DNA from: Gossypium raimondii
Lineage: Eukaryota > Streptophyta > Magnoliopsida > Malvales > Malvaceae
Reading direction: 5' to 3'
Length of the DNA stretch: 64,000 nt
Assembly: GCF_025698545.1 (NCBI RefSeq)
Contig: NC_068571.1
Coordinates: 38,101,733-38,165,732 of the forward strand
Under the pieces are notes generated by a model that searched no databases, had not been told where the DNA came from, and worked only from the letters and a program-made list of their open reading frames with translations. Below are positions 34,691-46,116 of this stretch, one piece after another. The number at the start of each line of letters is the position of its first letter. The stretch's first letter is position 1. A program made the translations under genes and the position numbers.

Positions 34691-36713
34691 ATGCTGACAG
34701 TCGAAACCATTTTTATTTTGAAAAACGGAGTCGACTTGGATTTTGAAAAAAAATGAAAATGGGAGTCACCACCAATCCTTTTTATTTAGGTGTGATCGGG
34801 TCATCTCAAAAAGTGGTTATTTTTAATAAGTGATTTGACGTTATTAAAACAATGATTTTAGTCCACGAAATTCAGAAAAACGGGTTCGGGAGTCGGTTAC
34901 GTACGAGGAAGGATTAGCACCCTTGTAACGCCCAAAAATTGGTACCTAGTTAATTAATTAATGTCTTAATGTCGAAAATTGAAAACTTTGAAGAGATTTA
35001 AAATACGATCTTTTGTTTTTTTAAAAAAAAACTTATATAAAACAAGTTACTCGATAAGACCCTCTCATTTCGAAAAGAGAAAATGTTACACCCAATGAGT
35101 TAGGGTATGATATTTCACTTCCTCAAAAACGAGCTTGTCCAAAAAAACTCGTGCAATAAAATTTAAAAGGATATTCAATTGTTTAAGTCAGATGAAGAAA
35201 TCGCAGCCCAAAACGTTAGGGTACAATTTCTCAAAATTCTAAACATTGAATATTACCTTTATTATTTTTAGAAAAAAAAACCTCATCTCGAGAAAACAAC
35301 GTGTCATATCCAATGCGTTAGGACACAACGTATTGAATTCTCGATAATGAGCTTTTTATTTATGTTTTGATTAAAGAGCATTCTCGATTATTCAGATTCA
35401 ACGAAAGAGTTGGAACCCAATACGTTAGGGCTCAATCCTCTCGAAGATTCCAAATACCGAGTATTGCCTTTATTTTTCAAAATTTTCTCTTTAAACGAAT
35501 TTGGGTAAAAATTATATAATGGAGTAACAATTGTGGTAATGTAAATATAAATAGCATGATCAAGAACAAAAAAAATAATAATAATAATGAAAAGATAAAT
35601 AAAAAACAAATCAATCATGTATACACAATATCAAGTAAATAAACAAATAAAACCAAAGCATTTAAAAATATAATAATGATAATAATGGTCATGTGAATAA
35701 ATAAATAAACATCAATAAAGCAATAATAATAACAAAGAAAATAGATAAAAATATAAAATATAAAAATATATATATGTACATATAAGAAAAATATATATGT
35801 ATGTGAATTATAAAAATAAAAAATAAAAATAAAAATATACATATTTTAATATGTAAAAAATATAAGTAAGTATATAAAATTATGAAACATAGAAAATATA
35901 TAAAAGTATGTGTATATATATATTTATAAAAATTAAAAATGTGTTCAGTATATGTATATATTATAAAACGTATGTATGTATACATGCATATATATAACAA
36001 AATTTGAAATTTAAAGGCATAAAAAGTAAATAACAATGATATAAGATTAATGATGCCACATAATAGTATTAATAATATTAAAATAATTAATTTAATAATA
36101 AAAACTAAAATAACAAATAGAGGATTAAATAGCATCAATAATCAAAGATCAATGAATTTAAAACAAAGAGTATAAAAAAAGGCAAAATAAAATGTAAACA
36201 AATTTAAAAATGATTAATAAGGGAAAAAGAGATTTGAAATCAACAATATACAAATCAATAAATAAATTATACACAAATCAACAAAATAAGAACAAGCCAC
36301 AGAAAATAAAAACGTAAGAGAGAGAGAGATTTGAGTGAATACTCTTAAAAATTATTATTACTCCCCACTCCAGTGTTTTACAATGAAGGGAGAGGCCTCT
36401 ATTTACAGTTGAGCCTCCCCAAATCCAACGGTATAGATCAATTACATCAACGGCTAAGATTAAAGGGTATCTACAAATTAAATCTCTAAGATTACAAAAT
36501 CATACCTTCTAAGATTGCATATCATATCTAAGATTGCATATCCTTGAAGATTATGTTTCCATAAGCTTGTAGATGGACCTTCAACCTTTTCAAGTAATGG
36601 GCCATTCTGTTCGGGCCAAATTATATAATTTTGTACTGGACTTTAGACTTTGTTTTATTATTTTGGGTTTATTAATTTTTTGTGAGCCTGGGCTAAATTG
36701 GCCTATTACACTG
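34690..36713. repeat. LTR-like repeat, probable solo LTR (~2 kb)
   Basis: A GC-richer block starting CAGTCGAAACCATTTTTATT and ending GGCCTATTACA interrupts AT-rich DNA. CTGA occurs at both junctions, but a clean 5-bp duplication is not seen, so the ends are approximate. It resembles LTR sequences I associate with cotton retrotransposons (inference). Inside are four degenerate repeats of about 105-120 bases (35060-35480), each with a CCAATRCGTTAGGG-like core, and a very AT-rich middle (35500-36150). Long minus-strand frames in that middle are low-complexity artefacts. Confidence 0.5.
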
Positions 36714-36849
36714 ATGTGGTCATTAACGATGTTAAAATGATGATCTATATTAGCGATAATTACTGACATGACAATGCCACTTCAACTGCCATGTCAGCAA
36801 AAACAAAAATTTATTTATTTTAAAAAATTAAAAATAATATTTAATTATG

Positions 36850-37574
36850 TAGAGAAATGATCAAGAAGTTTGGGATGGACAATTTCAAACCACAAGCTAC
36901 ACCCATGAGCTCTTCTACAAAGCTTGACAAAGATGAAGAAGGTAAATGTGTAGATATAAAATTATATAGGTCAATGATTGGTTCTTTACTCTATCTTATC
37001 GCAAGTAGACCTGGCATTATGTTTAGTGTTTGCTTGTGTGCTAGATATCAATCTTATCATAAGGAATCTCATTTACAAGCCATTAAGAGAATTTCTAGGT
37101 ACCTTAGAGGCACTCCTAATTTAGGACTTTGGTATCCTAAAGATTCATTCTTTAGCTTGCATGCTTTCTCGGATGCAAATTTTAGAGGTTGCAAACTAGA
37201 TAGGAAGAGCACATTCAGTACTTGCTAATTCATAAGCAACATGTTAATTTCATGGTTTTCAAAGAAACAAAATAGTATTGCATTGTCCACCACTGAAGCG
37301 GAATACATTTCCGTCGATAGTTGTTGTGCTCAAGTTTTATGGATGAAACAACTTAAGGACTATGGAATTGATATATATACTATTCCTATCAAGTGTGCCT
37401 AGTGCTATTTGTCTCACTAAAAATCCCATTCAACATTTTAGGACTAAGCACATTGAAGTAAGGCATCATTTCATTAGAGATCAAGTCCAAAAGGGAAATG
37501 TTTTTACAAAACCATTAGATAAAGAAAGATTTTGGACCCTTAGAAGAGGGTTAGGTATTATCACATTACCTTGA
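36850..37574 (+). pseudogene. Ty1/copia pol fragment (end of RT, RNase H), 5'-truncated
   Basis: The frame from 36857 reads MIKKFGMDNFKPQATPMSSS, LYRSMIGSLLYLIASRPGIM, and AFSDANFRGCKLDRKST: the end of copia RT and RNase H with its first Asp. After a stop at 37226 the homology continues (WFSKKQNSIALSTTEAEYIS, 37254-37313) and then in another frame ([18 protein letters not shown], about 37437-37490; [11 protein letters not shown]). Gag, integrase and most of RT are missing; the break is at about 36850 against unrelated repeat DNA. Confidence 0.88.
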
Positions 37575-37679
37575 TTTTGTGTTTAAGTAATTCTTTTTAC
37601 TTTGATGTTTTCAAAATGCTTCGTCTTAAAATTTGCTTGAAAAAGTATGAACAAATTATTTCAATGGCTCTCATATGCA

Positions 37680-37698
37680 AGAAGTTAGGGGGAGTTGA
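37680..37698 (+). other. Polypurine-tract-like motif after copia pol
   Basis: AAGTTAGGGGGAGTTGA follows the pol end by ~100 bases. Copia elements of the Sirevirus group carry such a tract here although the 3' LTR is far downstream, because extra sequence and an env-like ORF come in between. Confidence 0.55.
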
Positions 37699-38312
37699 TA
37701 TTGCATGACTAGTTTATTTTTTACTTATTTGGTCTAATTTACATTATTGTAGAATGCCTTTGAATATGCTAAATTAGACTTTGTTGGATGTTAATATTCA
37801 ATTTTTGCATGCCTTATAATACTATGTGTTTCATATACATCATGCTTAAATCTGACATATTTAAGCATATGAAATCATTAGAATTTGCTAAAAAGTCATT
37901 CTAAGTTACTTTAGAGCATATTAGAACTTACAAGTCACGTTAGGAAAATTTTCTGCACTTTGGAAAACAAATTTAACATTTTGTATCGATACCAGTACTA
38001 TTTTATCAATACTTTTTAAAAAATATTAATACTCATTTAAAAAGTAGCGATACTCGTTGGGTTTTAAATACTCTTGTAGCTTATTTTTTCGGTAGATTAA
38101 GAAAACCCACAAATTTCTTAACTCATTTTTGAAAACCTCTAACCCTAACTTCATAAATCTTCAAATTTTTACTTTTCTTTAAAATCTTGACACAAAACAA
38201 CCAACGTTGCCATTTTATATAAGGATTCAACAAGTTTGCTTTCAATTTTCATCATTTCCAAGCAATTTTGAGGTAAAATTCATTTTTCTCATTTCAATTT
38301 TTATTGAATTTT

Positions 38313-38563
38313 TATCAAATTATTGGTTTAAAATTATGGTTTTAGGTTTATTTGGAACCTATATATTGTATTTTCTTGTAGGAGGTTGCCTAAACTTAGT
38401 TAAAATTTTGAAAATTTTCTTTAAACCCTTTGCCTATTTATCAAATTATTGGTTGAAAATTATGTTTTAGGTTTATTTGGAACCTATATATTGTATTTTC
38501 TTGTAGGAGGTTACCTAAACTTAGTCAAAATTTTGAAATTTTTTTTTAAAACCTTTGCCTACA
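38313..38563 (+). repeat. 126-bp tandem duplication in copia 3' region
   Basis: 38313-38438 and 38439-38563 are near-identical. Each carries GGTTTATTTGGAACCTATAT and an acceptor-like TTTTCTTGTAG. It lies between pol and the env-like ORF. Confidence 0.88.
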
Positions 38564-39859
38564 CGTTGTTTGATAAAATTCTCCAACTAAATTTTTAAGT
38601 GCAAATAATGTTGTCTTTAGGCTAGTTAGTTATAATGCCTATCAAGAGATATCCTCGTTCCGGTCCTTCATCTTCAAAAACATCTAGTGGTCAAACCGTT
38701 TCGTTTAATGTTTGCTTTAGATATGCAAATGATTCTTACAGTGTTGATCATTATTTTTATAAACGCAAAGTTAATGTGTAACAGCTCGATTTCGACCCTA
38801 ATCGGACATAGTGATTTCGGGACCACAAATCCGAGTTGGAAAAATATTTTAATATTATTTTGTGTGTTTATAATGTGTGAATTTGATTGTGTGAAATTTT
38901 CGTGTTTAAATTTTATCGTTTGAATGACCGATTAAAGAAAATGGCTTAATCGCATAAAACGAGTTAAATGTGTGAATGCCTAATTGAACTTGTCTTTATA
39001 ATATGATGCACTTATGTTGAAATTATGCCATAACTAATATTAGTGGACGGCTAAGGACAATATCAACCTTAAAATATATATAAATTATATTTATTTATAT
39101 AAGGTAAAATTAGTAAATTAAAATATATTATAATATATGATAGATAAAAACATAAAAAAAATTAAGGTTATTATCATCTTCCTTAGCCGAATTCATGCAA
39201 AAGAAAAAGAAAAGAAGCCAAGCAATATTCGGCCATTTTGAAGCTTGATTAAGGTTAGTTCTTTGTTCGGTTTTTGATAATTTTTACGTTTTTGAGATCG
39301 TTGCTTCGAATACTATCCGACCCATGTTTGAATTTTTGATTTTGATGAATATTTTGAGTTGTTCCATTGATGAACATTTGTGTTATGTGATGTTTGATGA
39401 TGAATAATGAAAAATATATTTTAGATTAATATGTTTTGTATTGGAATTTTTGATGAAATTAAGTAATTAGGGCTAAATTGCAAAAATAATATTTTGAGGG
39501 TTAAAATATGAAATAAATGAAATGTGTGGATTTGTATAAAGACAAGGAACATTCGGCCTAAACATAGTATGTGCAAATTTTATGTATTTTTTGTTTTATG
39601 CAATAGGAACTAAATTGCAAAAAAGTGTAAAATGTTAGGGGCAAAATGGTAATTTTTCCATTTATGTGTTTTTGGACTAAATTGAATGGAATAATATTTA
39701 AACTAGTTTTTTTTGAAAATATTTAGATCAAGAACAAAAGAAATCGGAGCTGGATCGAGGAAAAACCAAAATCGTCGATTAATCGCCTTATTCCAATTTT
39801 CACCGTCCGAGGTAAGTCTAATAGCGAATAAATGTTATTAAATCAGAATATATTTATAT

Positions 39860-40206
39860 ATCTATTATATATTCAATAAGCTGAAATTAATAGTATATAA
39901 GATGTAAATAAACTTTATTGAATTTGGTAGGTTGAAATTAATTGTATAAATTATGTGTAAGTTAACCAAAGTATGCTTTGAGTTCAATAAGTTGAAACTA
40001 ATAGTATAATATATATATATATACATGTGGTTCGAATGTATGTTTCAATTTCCTTGAGCTGAATTTAATGTTATGAATTATATATATATATGAGGTTGGA
40101 ATGTATGTTACAAATTTTTTAGCTGAACTTAATGTTATGAATTATATATACATACATGTGGTTCGAATATATGTTTCAATCTCTGTGAGCTGAATTTAAT
40201 GTTGTG

Positions 40207-40247
<41 letters not shown>

Positions 40248-40260
40248 GTTTGAATGTGTG
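39860..40260 (+). repeat. ~74-bp degenerate tandem array with (TA)n in solo LTR
   Basis: Four to five units built on GAGCTGAATTTAATGTTATG, then a TA run, then TGTGGTTCGAATGTATGTTT. The TA run at about 40208-40244 is the longest. Confidence 0.8.
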
Positions 40261-40370
40261 TTTGTTATGAAGAATTGAATATAATTCGATTTTTATTGAG
40301 ATACGGTTATTGAGAAAGACTTATGTAAATCATAAAGAATTATATGAAAAATCAGCTTCGTATCTGAGAT

Positions 40371-40493
40371 AATCAGGCTTTATGCCTAGCAGGCTTAATG
40401 CTGGTGAAATATTTCAGACTTTACGTCTAGCAGGCTTAATGCCGGTGTACTGAATCAGGCTTCAAGCCTAGCAGGCTACGTGCCGGTAAATCA
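40371..40493 (+). repeat. Three ~41-bp units with CAGGCTT...GCCTAGCAGGCTTAATGC
   Basis: Units at about 40371, 40410 and 40453 share CAGGCTT, GCCTAGCAGGCT and TGCCGGT. Each can pair with itself (AGGCTT/AAGCCT), so short hairpins are possible. Confidence 0.8.
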
Positions 40494-43400
40494 TCTCAAG
40501 ACATATGTTTAGTAAGTTCCTTGTCAATCTAATCTAATATCAAATGGATTGCAAAATTATAATAATCAGGTATGTGTTATGTTATATCTTATTTAATGAT
40601 TAGCTAAGTACATTGGTCGATTATATTTATATAAAAGTTACTTATATGTGTATATGTAATTGATAAGTATATTCAGCCTTATGTTAATGGTAGATATAAG
40701 TTTAAAAGTATATATATATATATTATTAAATAGTCATGATTAAAATGTCTTGAGGTTAATGGATGTTTGATAATGTTTATATGTGGTGTTTGCGGCTTTA
40801 GCAAAATTTTCTAAGGAATCATGTGATTAGTATATTTATATGTTTTGCTAAAGATTTACTAAGCTAAGTTAGCTTACTCTGTATTTTTTTCTTTTATTTG
40901 TCTTTGTTTTATAGTTTTTTTTTATGATCGCTACGTACTCGAGGATCGTTAACAAAACTTATCACACTATCGACAATTTTCTTCAGTATTTCACTAAGTC
41001 GATTTTGAGTGTATGGCATGTATAGCTTATTAGGAAAGTTGATTTTGGATCAAGTACATATTAATGTAATTAAAAGCCATGCGAAAATGGCTTACTTTGT
41101 TTTGATCTATTTTGGTGTCTATGCATATAGTTTTAAAGGTCATTAAAATGGAGATTTTATTTATGCATATTTGATTGTAGTACAAGCTGTGATAGATAAG
41201 TAAGGGTTATTTAATCTGCTGAACTCCATACTTTAAAATTTTATTTAGTTTGATGTTCATTCATTATTGCTTTTGATATATAAAAAAAAAAAATTGAAGT
41301 TAACTTACATGTTGTTCGGTTTGTACTGCATGAGGGAGTTAAAGTTGAACTTAAGACAAGTTATTAGCTAATTAATATGCTGCTGTTATATTATGAAGCA
41401 TTGACTATCCAAATTAGGGCATAATTATGGTATTTAGATAATTAATATGCTAATGTTTTGATGTGAATCATTGGTTGTCCGATTTAAGACACTTATTGTA
41501 TTTTAGTTGTTAAATGTTGCCGTTAGGAGGGGATTATTGCTGTCCAAAGCATGTAATTATGCTGTCCAAAATAGGACATCTTTGGTTGAGTCATACTAAC
41601 ATTAAATGCTTGGAGTAATAAAGATTAAAACTAACTGAAACCTGTAGCAATGCTGTCCAAAAGTGGCATTTGTTGTGTCTATTTATATTTTAAGATCTGG
41701 TCCAATTTTGTAAGTAAATTGTTGACCAATTTTGGTAATAATAAATATCTATTACTTGATTCAAAAAAAAAAATTAACTGAACATGGATGTTAAGTACCG
41801 GTCAAATTAGTATTAATTCTATCCATTTCATGCTTTAAAGAATTATCTGAATATGATGTTACATAATATTGTGTGTTCAATGTGTATAGATAGGGCAATC
41901 CATTTTGTGTATAATGAGGTGGTCCAAATTAATGTATTAAAATGTTGTTCAAAATTTGCATGTTTAATTTATTGTCTTAAAACAATGATAAAATAATAAT
42001 AATAAATAAATATAGTTTGTCTTATTTGTTTACTAAAGTTTGAAATAAGCTTTATATTTGGTAAAAAAAATATGCATTAAGTCTGGTAATGCCTCGTAAC
42101 CCCAATCCGGCGACTGATACGGGTTAGGGGTGTTACATAATATTTCATGGACATTGATTTTGATTTCTTAGCCAAAATTAATTTTCGATTTCTTGAAACT
42201 TTAGTCGAATGGCATTGATTGACTCTTTTTTTTTTTAAATTCATTCACCAATGTATGCTAATCTTTGTTTGAGCATTTTATTCGAATTCTAGACTCGAAC
42301 ATGATGAAACGGGTGAGGCAGTGGTTGCCATTAACTCTATTCTTACGAAAACACCTATACGTCTCACCTTGGAAAACTTTGGAGAATTTTTAAAACTTCC
42401 TTCCGGTGGTGAATCGAATGAGAAAGGCTCTTACAATCCGGCCTTGAACATTCGACGCTTGTATGCATCTGAGCTAAATGTCCATGATCGTGTTTTGCAT
42501 CTTATTATCACATGGATATTGCATCCGATTTCAAAACATGCAATTCTTCGATCCACCGGTTATTGGTGGATTGATTGTTTTCATAGTAATAGGCACCTCG
42601 ATCTTGCTATAATTTTGTTTAATGACAAAACCAAGATCATTGGCAAGGAGCTCTTTAGCAATCTCACCTTGCCTTTTGGAACCTACATGTTTTATATATT
42701 TACCTGCCTAAACATCCCTACCAATGTCGATCCTCCCATGTCTATTAAACTTCAACCTATCAGTTTTGCTGCTCTTCATCGTGTTGGCTTCAAATTGGAT
42801 CCTCTTATCGACAATTGGGTTAAGGATGATCAACCTAATCCCTAAAAGGTTGATGATGAAGACGTTGAAGATGAGCATGAAGAAATTCCTCCACTCGAGC
42901 TCCTATTCATGCAACTTCTTCTGCTCCAACTCAAGAACAAACTTTTTCAGTTGACACGCTAGCCATTCTTGGAGCGATTGGATCATTATGGGATGATTTT
43001 TAGAGGCTTAGACATTAGGGTGTCTAGGATAGAAGATAATTTCAACTCTAGGATGTCTAGGATAGAAGAAAATATGGTGTATCTTTTGACTCAATTCCCT
43101 CCTCCTCCACCACCTCAAGAAAACTAGAGTGCATATCATTTCCTCATGCATTATAATCATTTTCATTGCACATTTACGTATCTTTATATGTTAGAACTTT
43201 AATGCTTATTCTGGTATCTTTTGTAGGTACTTGGAGGTTTAATGTTAGTTCTTTGCTTTCAATTTTTAAATTTCTATTCTTGGACTAACAAAGTCTCTCT
43301 CTTAAGCTTTATTTGTTGACTTTTGATATAATAAAAAGGAGGAGAAGAGAAAGGTAAATTTAATTGGTATTTGGTTGATTTTTTTTATGACTAATCTTTT

Positions 43401-43539
43401 AATGTCAACACCTAAGTGGCCAATTTTTCACTCACAAGTCTTTGTTTCAAATTCATAAAATCAAGTCATTGATTCAAATTGAACTTTAACAAAGGAGTAA
43501 CAAATTCAAAATAAATTTACTAAAATGTTATGTTATATC

Positions 43540-43552
43540 AAAAGGTGGAGAT
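43540..43552 (+). other. Polypurine tract of the Sirevirus-type copia element
   Basis: AAAAGGTGGAGAT lies directly before the TGTTAAAC start of the LTR at 43553, the usual layout for copia 3' LTRs. Confidence 0.7.
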
Positions 43553-44539
43553 TGTTAAACTAACTTTATTTAATAAATTGTTTTGATATAAGAAACAAAA
43601 ATATTTTTAAACAAAGTTTGTTTTTAACAAAAAAAATATAAAATTCAAAGCATAAAATCATTTCAATACTTTCAAACATCTTTGAAAATGTTTTGAACAC
43701 ATGGAAAATTTTGGACAAAGTTCAAAATGATTTTAAACTCTTTAACTCGATTGAAACATTTTAAAATCGATTGAAAATTACTCTCTATAAGAAGTATAGA
43801 TATTTTTCAAAAGTATCAATACCCATACAATTTTATCAATACCCTTTTCAATATTGATACCAAACTTGCTTCTTGACTTGAAACAAAAATTGAACAAAAG
43901 CAAAAAGTACCGATACTTTTCAAAATATATTGATACCTATTGTATTTTTATCGATACCATCTTTTGATATCGATACCATTTTTGCATTTTGACTTGATGA
44001 TTTTTCAAACAATTACAAAAAGTATCGATATCCTTTCAAACATATCAATACATTTTACCAAGTGTCGATAAAATGTCTTTGGTATATTGTAAACCAACTT
44101 TAACGATCACTGAATCAAACATTAAATGCTAATAGTATCGAAGTATCGATACTTTTTCTTGCAGATGAATTTAATGATCTAATATTTTCATCCCCAATGG
44201 TTCTATTTAATTCCTCAACAACCACAACAGTTGAAAATCAATTAGAGGATACAAATATCATCTTCTAAAGGTCCTACAACAACAAGAAAGAGAATTAAAG
44301 CTAAAAGATCAATCAAACAACTTTTGTGCTCAACTTTTCCTTACTCTTTTTATATACACTTGTCAGCTTCATTGTTATTCTATCAGCTCAAGTGTTCTTC
44401 TTTGTAATTGTACTTAATTGGCAAACACTTTAAATTCTTGTTTTCAATTTTTCTATTATTATCTTTAGCATCCACAAAATTTTTAAAAAGTCAATTCAAC
44501 CCCCTCTTGGTAATTTCAGTTTAATTATTTGAGCTAACA
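43553..44539 (+). repeat. 3' LTR of Sirevirus-type copia element (987 bp)
   Basis: It runs from TGTTAAAC to GAGCTAACA. It contains many copies of GTATCGATAC and decayed forms (TATCAATACC, GTACCGATAC) between about 43795 and 44155, and a T-rich end with CAATTCAACCCCCTCTTGG near 44495, typical of plant copia LTR ends. Expected right flank duplication: TTTTG (44540-44544). Confidence 0.75.
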
Positions 44540-45130
44540 TTTTGATTCGGTTAACGATTAAAGAATTATACAGTTCGATTAATTCGGTTAATACTAGTTC
44601 GGTTCAATTACTAATCGAACCGACCATTTTAACAATCTTAAATAAAAATGTTGAAGAAGTAAAACTAAAAGATGATTTTATTACATGTAATGTATGCCCT
44701 AAATAAAAGAAGAACAAAACTGTAATAACTCTTTTTTTATGACTTAATAAAATATTTCTAAAGTTTGTTTTTGTAAACATAGTCATAATTTTAAAATTTA
44801 TACATTCTTTTTTGTGAAGCAAAGTTAAATAATTTTTTTAAATGAAAGTAATTTATAAAAATATTTCATAAAATAAAACTCAAAAATTGACATATAAATT
44901 TTACAAGAATAATATAATTAGAAAAATTGAAAGCTCAAATTATTTTTATGAAACATTTTATTAAAATTTCCAATTTATATAATTTTAAAATAATGTAGAA
45001 AAATAAAATATATTAAATGTAAATTATGCTAAAAGAAGCAAAGAAAAGAAAAATCATTGTTGTAGTCTTATTTTCTTTAATGGGACTATAATTTCCTTTC
45101 AAAAGTTAAACCACGGTATTGAAAATACAT
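44540..45130. other. AT-rich intergenic DNA
   Basis: No gene. A short inverted arrangement of TTCGGTTAA / TTCGGTTCAATTA motifs is seen at 44545-44630. Confidence 0.4.
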
Positions 45131-45389
45131 GTGAAATGAGGGAAAAACACCATTAAAAGCCCCTTTTTTTTAAAATTTATCGAAATGGGCCCGATATTTT
45201 ATTATTTATCGGAATGACCCTTTTCCTCGAAAGCGCGTCCACGTCAGCACAATGTCAGGGGACGTGGCAGAAAAACGCGTCCCTGAGGGCGCGCTTTGCC
45301 TACGTGGACATAAATCACTCCCGTTTTGCTGCCACATAAGCGCTCCCTTAGGGACACGTTTTGCCCGTTTCTCCTACGTTAGGTTTTGG

Positions 45390-45480
45390 GTTTTTAGGGT
45401 TAGGGTTAGGGTTAGGGTTAGGGTTTAAGGTTTTTAAGATTTTTAGGGTTAGGATTAGGGTTTAGGGTTTCTTAATTAAA
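45390..45480 (+). repeat. Telomere-like TTAGGG/TTTAGGG tract inside the MULE
   Basis: Several tandem GTTAGG units followed by degenerate TTTAGGG units, starting about 20 bases inside the left TIR. Confidence 0.85.
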
Positions 45481-45602
45481 TTAATTATAATTTTTTCAAA
45501 ATTGGATTAGGTTTCATGTTTATGGTTTTTTAAGAAAAAATCAATTAAATTAGGGTTTAGGGTTTAAGGTTACATGAGTAATTTAATTAAAAATTTATTA
45601 AG

Positions 45603-46015
45603 GAAATCGCTCCTACGTTGACGCGTTTTTGATACAGTAGGTCCTGAAAAAATAATTTCGAGTTGATGTTTCTGAGCAAATAGTATAAAAAAAGTTTCAA
45701 GCAAGATGTTTTATCAGAAGAATTTCTGAAATCACTCCCACGTGGACGCGCTTTTGCTACAGTAGATTCTGAAAAAATAATTTCGAGTTGACGTTTCTGA
45801 GCAAATAGTATAAAAAACGCTTCAAGCAGGATGCTTTATCAGAAGAATTTTTGAAATCGCTCCCATGTGGACGCACTTTTGCTACAGTAGGTCCTGAAAA
45901 AATAATTTCGAGTTGACGTTTCTAAGCAAATAGTATAAAAAACGCTTCAAGCAGGATGCTTTATCAGAAAAATTTTTGAAATCGCTCCCACGTGGACGCG
46001 CTTTTGCTACAGTAG
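45603..46015 (+). repeat. 125-bp tandem array (3.3 copies) upstream of transposase
   Basis: Units are aligned at 45615, 45740, 45865 and 45990, spaced exactly 125. Each carries GCTCCCACGTGGACGCG, CTTTTGCTACAGTAG, TAATTTCGAGTTGACG and GCTTCAAGCAGGATG. The CGTGGACGCG core is shared with the TIR (CGCGTCCACG). The array ends ~100 bases before the transposase ATG, so it may hold promoter elements or transposase binding sites (inference). Confidence 0.9.
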
Positions 46016-46116
46016 CATGTTTGGGCTGAGGCTATAAATGAGGCAAAAAATGTTCTCAGATTGCATAAGTTACAGCAAAAACAATTTAGAGAGGTTAAGA
46101 AGGCTAGAAATTAAAG

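Larger units (their letters stand above)
38777..42137 (+). mobile_element. Nested Ty3-type solo LTR (3361 bp)
   Basis: It starts TGTAACAGCTCGATTTCG and ends GGGTTAGGGGTGTTACA, the same TGTAACA/TGTTACA termini and opening style (GTGATTTCGGGACCACAAAT) as the gypsy LTRs at the left of the window, but a different family. Flanks TAATG (38772-38776) and TAATA (42138-42142) are a 5-bp duplication with one change. No internal region, hence solo. It holds a ~74-bp repeat array (39860-40260), a TA run and a triple CAGGCTT motif. Confidence 0.9.
38635..43127 (+). pseudogene. Sirevirus env-like extra ORF, split by a nested LTR
   Basis: The first part (38635-38776) opens MPIKRYPRSGPSSSKTSSGQ and is open to the point where the nested LTR starts. 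The second part (42138-43127) has stops up to about 42310, then a long open frame with IRLTLENFGEFLKLPSGGE and a conserved central region through WVKDDQPNP, a stop at 42843-42845, and further pieces with RVSRIEDNFNSRMSRIEEN (heptad-like, possibly coiled coil) and a Pro run before TAG 43125. Position between copia pol and 3' LTR fits the extra ORF of Sireviruses, once called env-like. The central region resembles the putative plant transposon protein domain (from memory). No membrane role can be shown. Confidence 0.7.

Noticed and set aside
35388..36138. Long minus-strand frames rich in Ile, Phe, Tyr and Leu
   Set aside because: Low-complexity translation of AAATA/TATA-rich DNA in an LTR-like repeat.
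45390..45480. True interstitial telomere or chromosome end
   Set aside because: Tract is short, mixed TTAGGG and TTTAGGG, and lies inside a bounded MULE.
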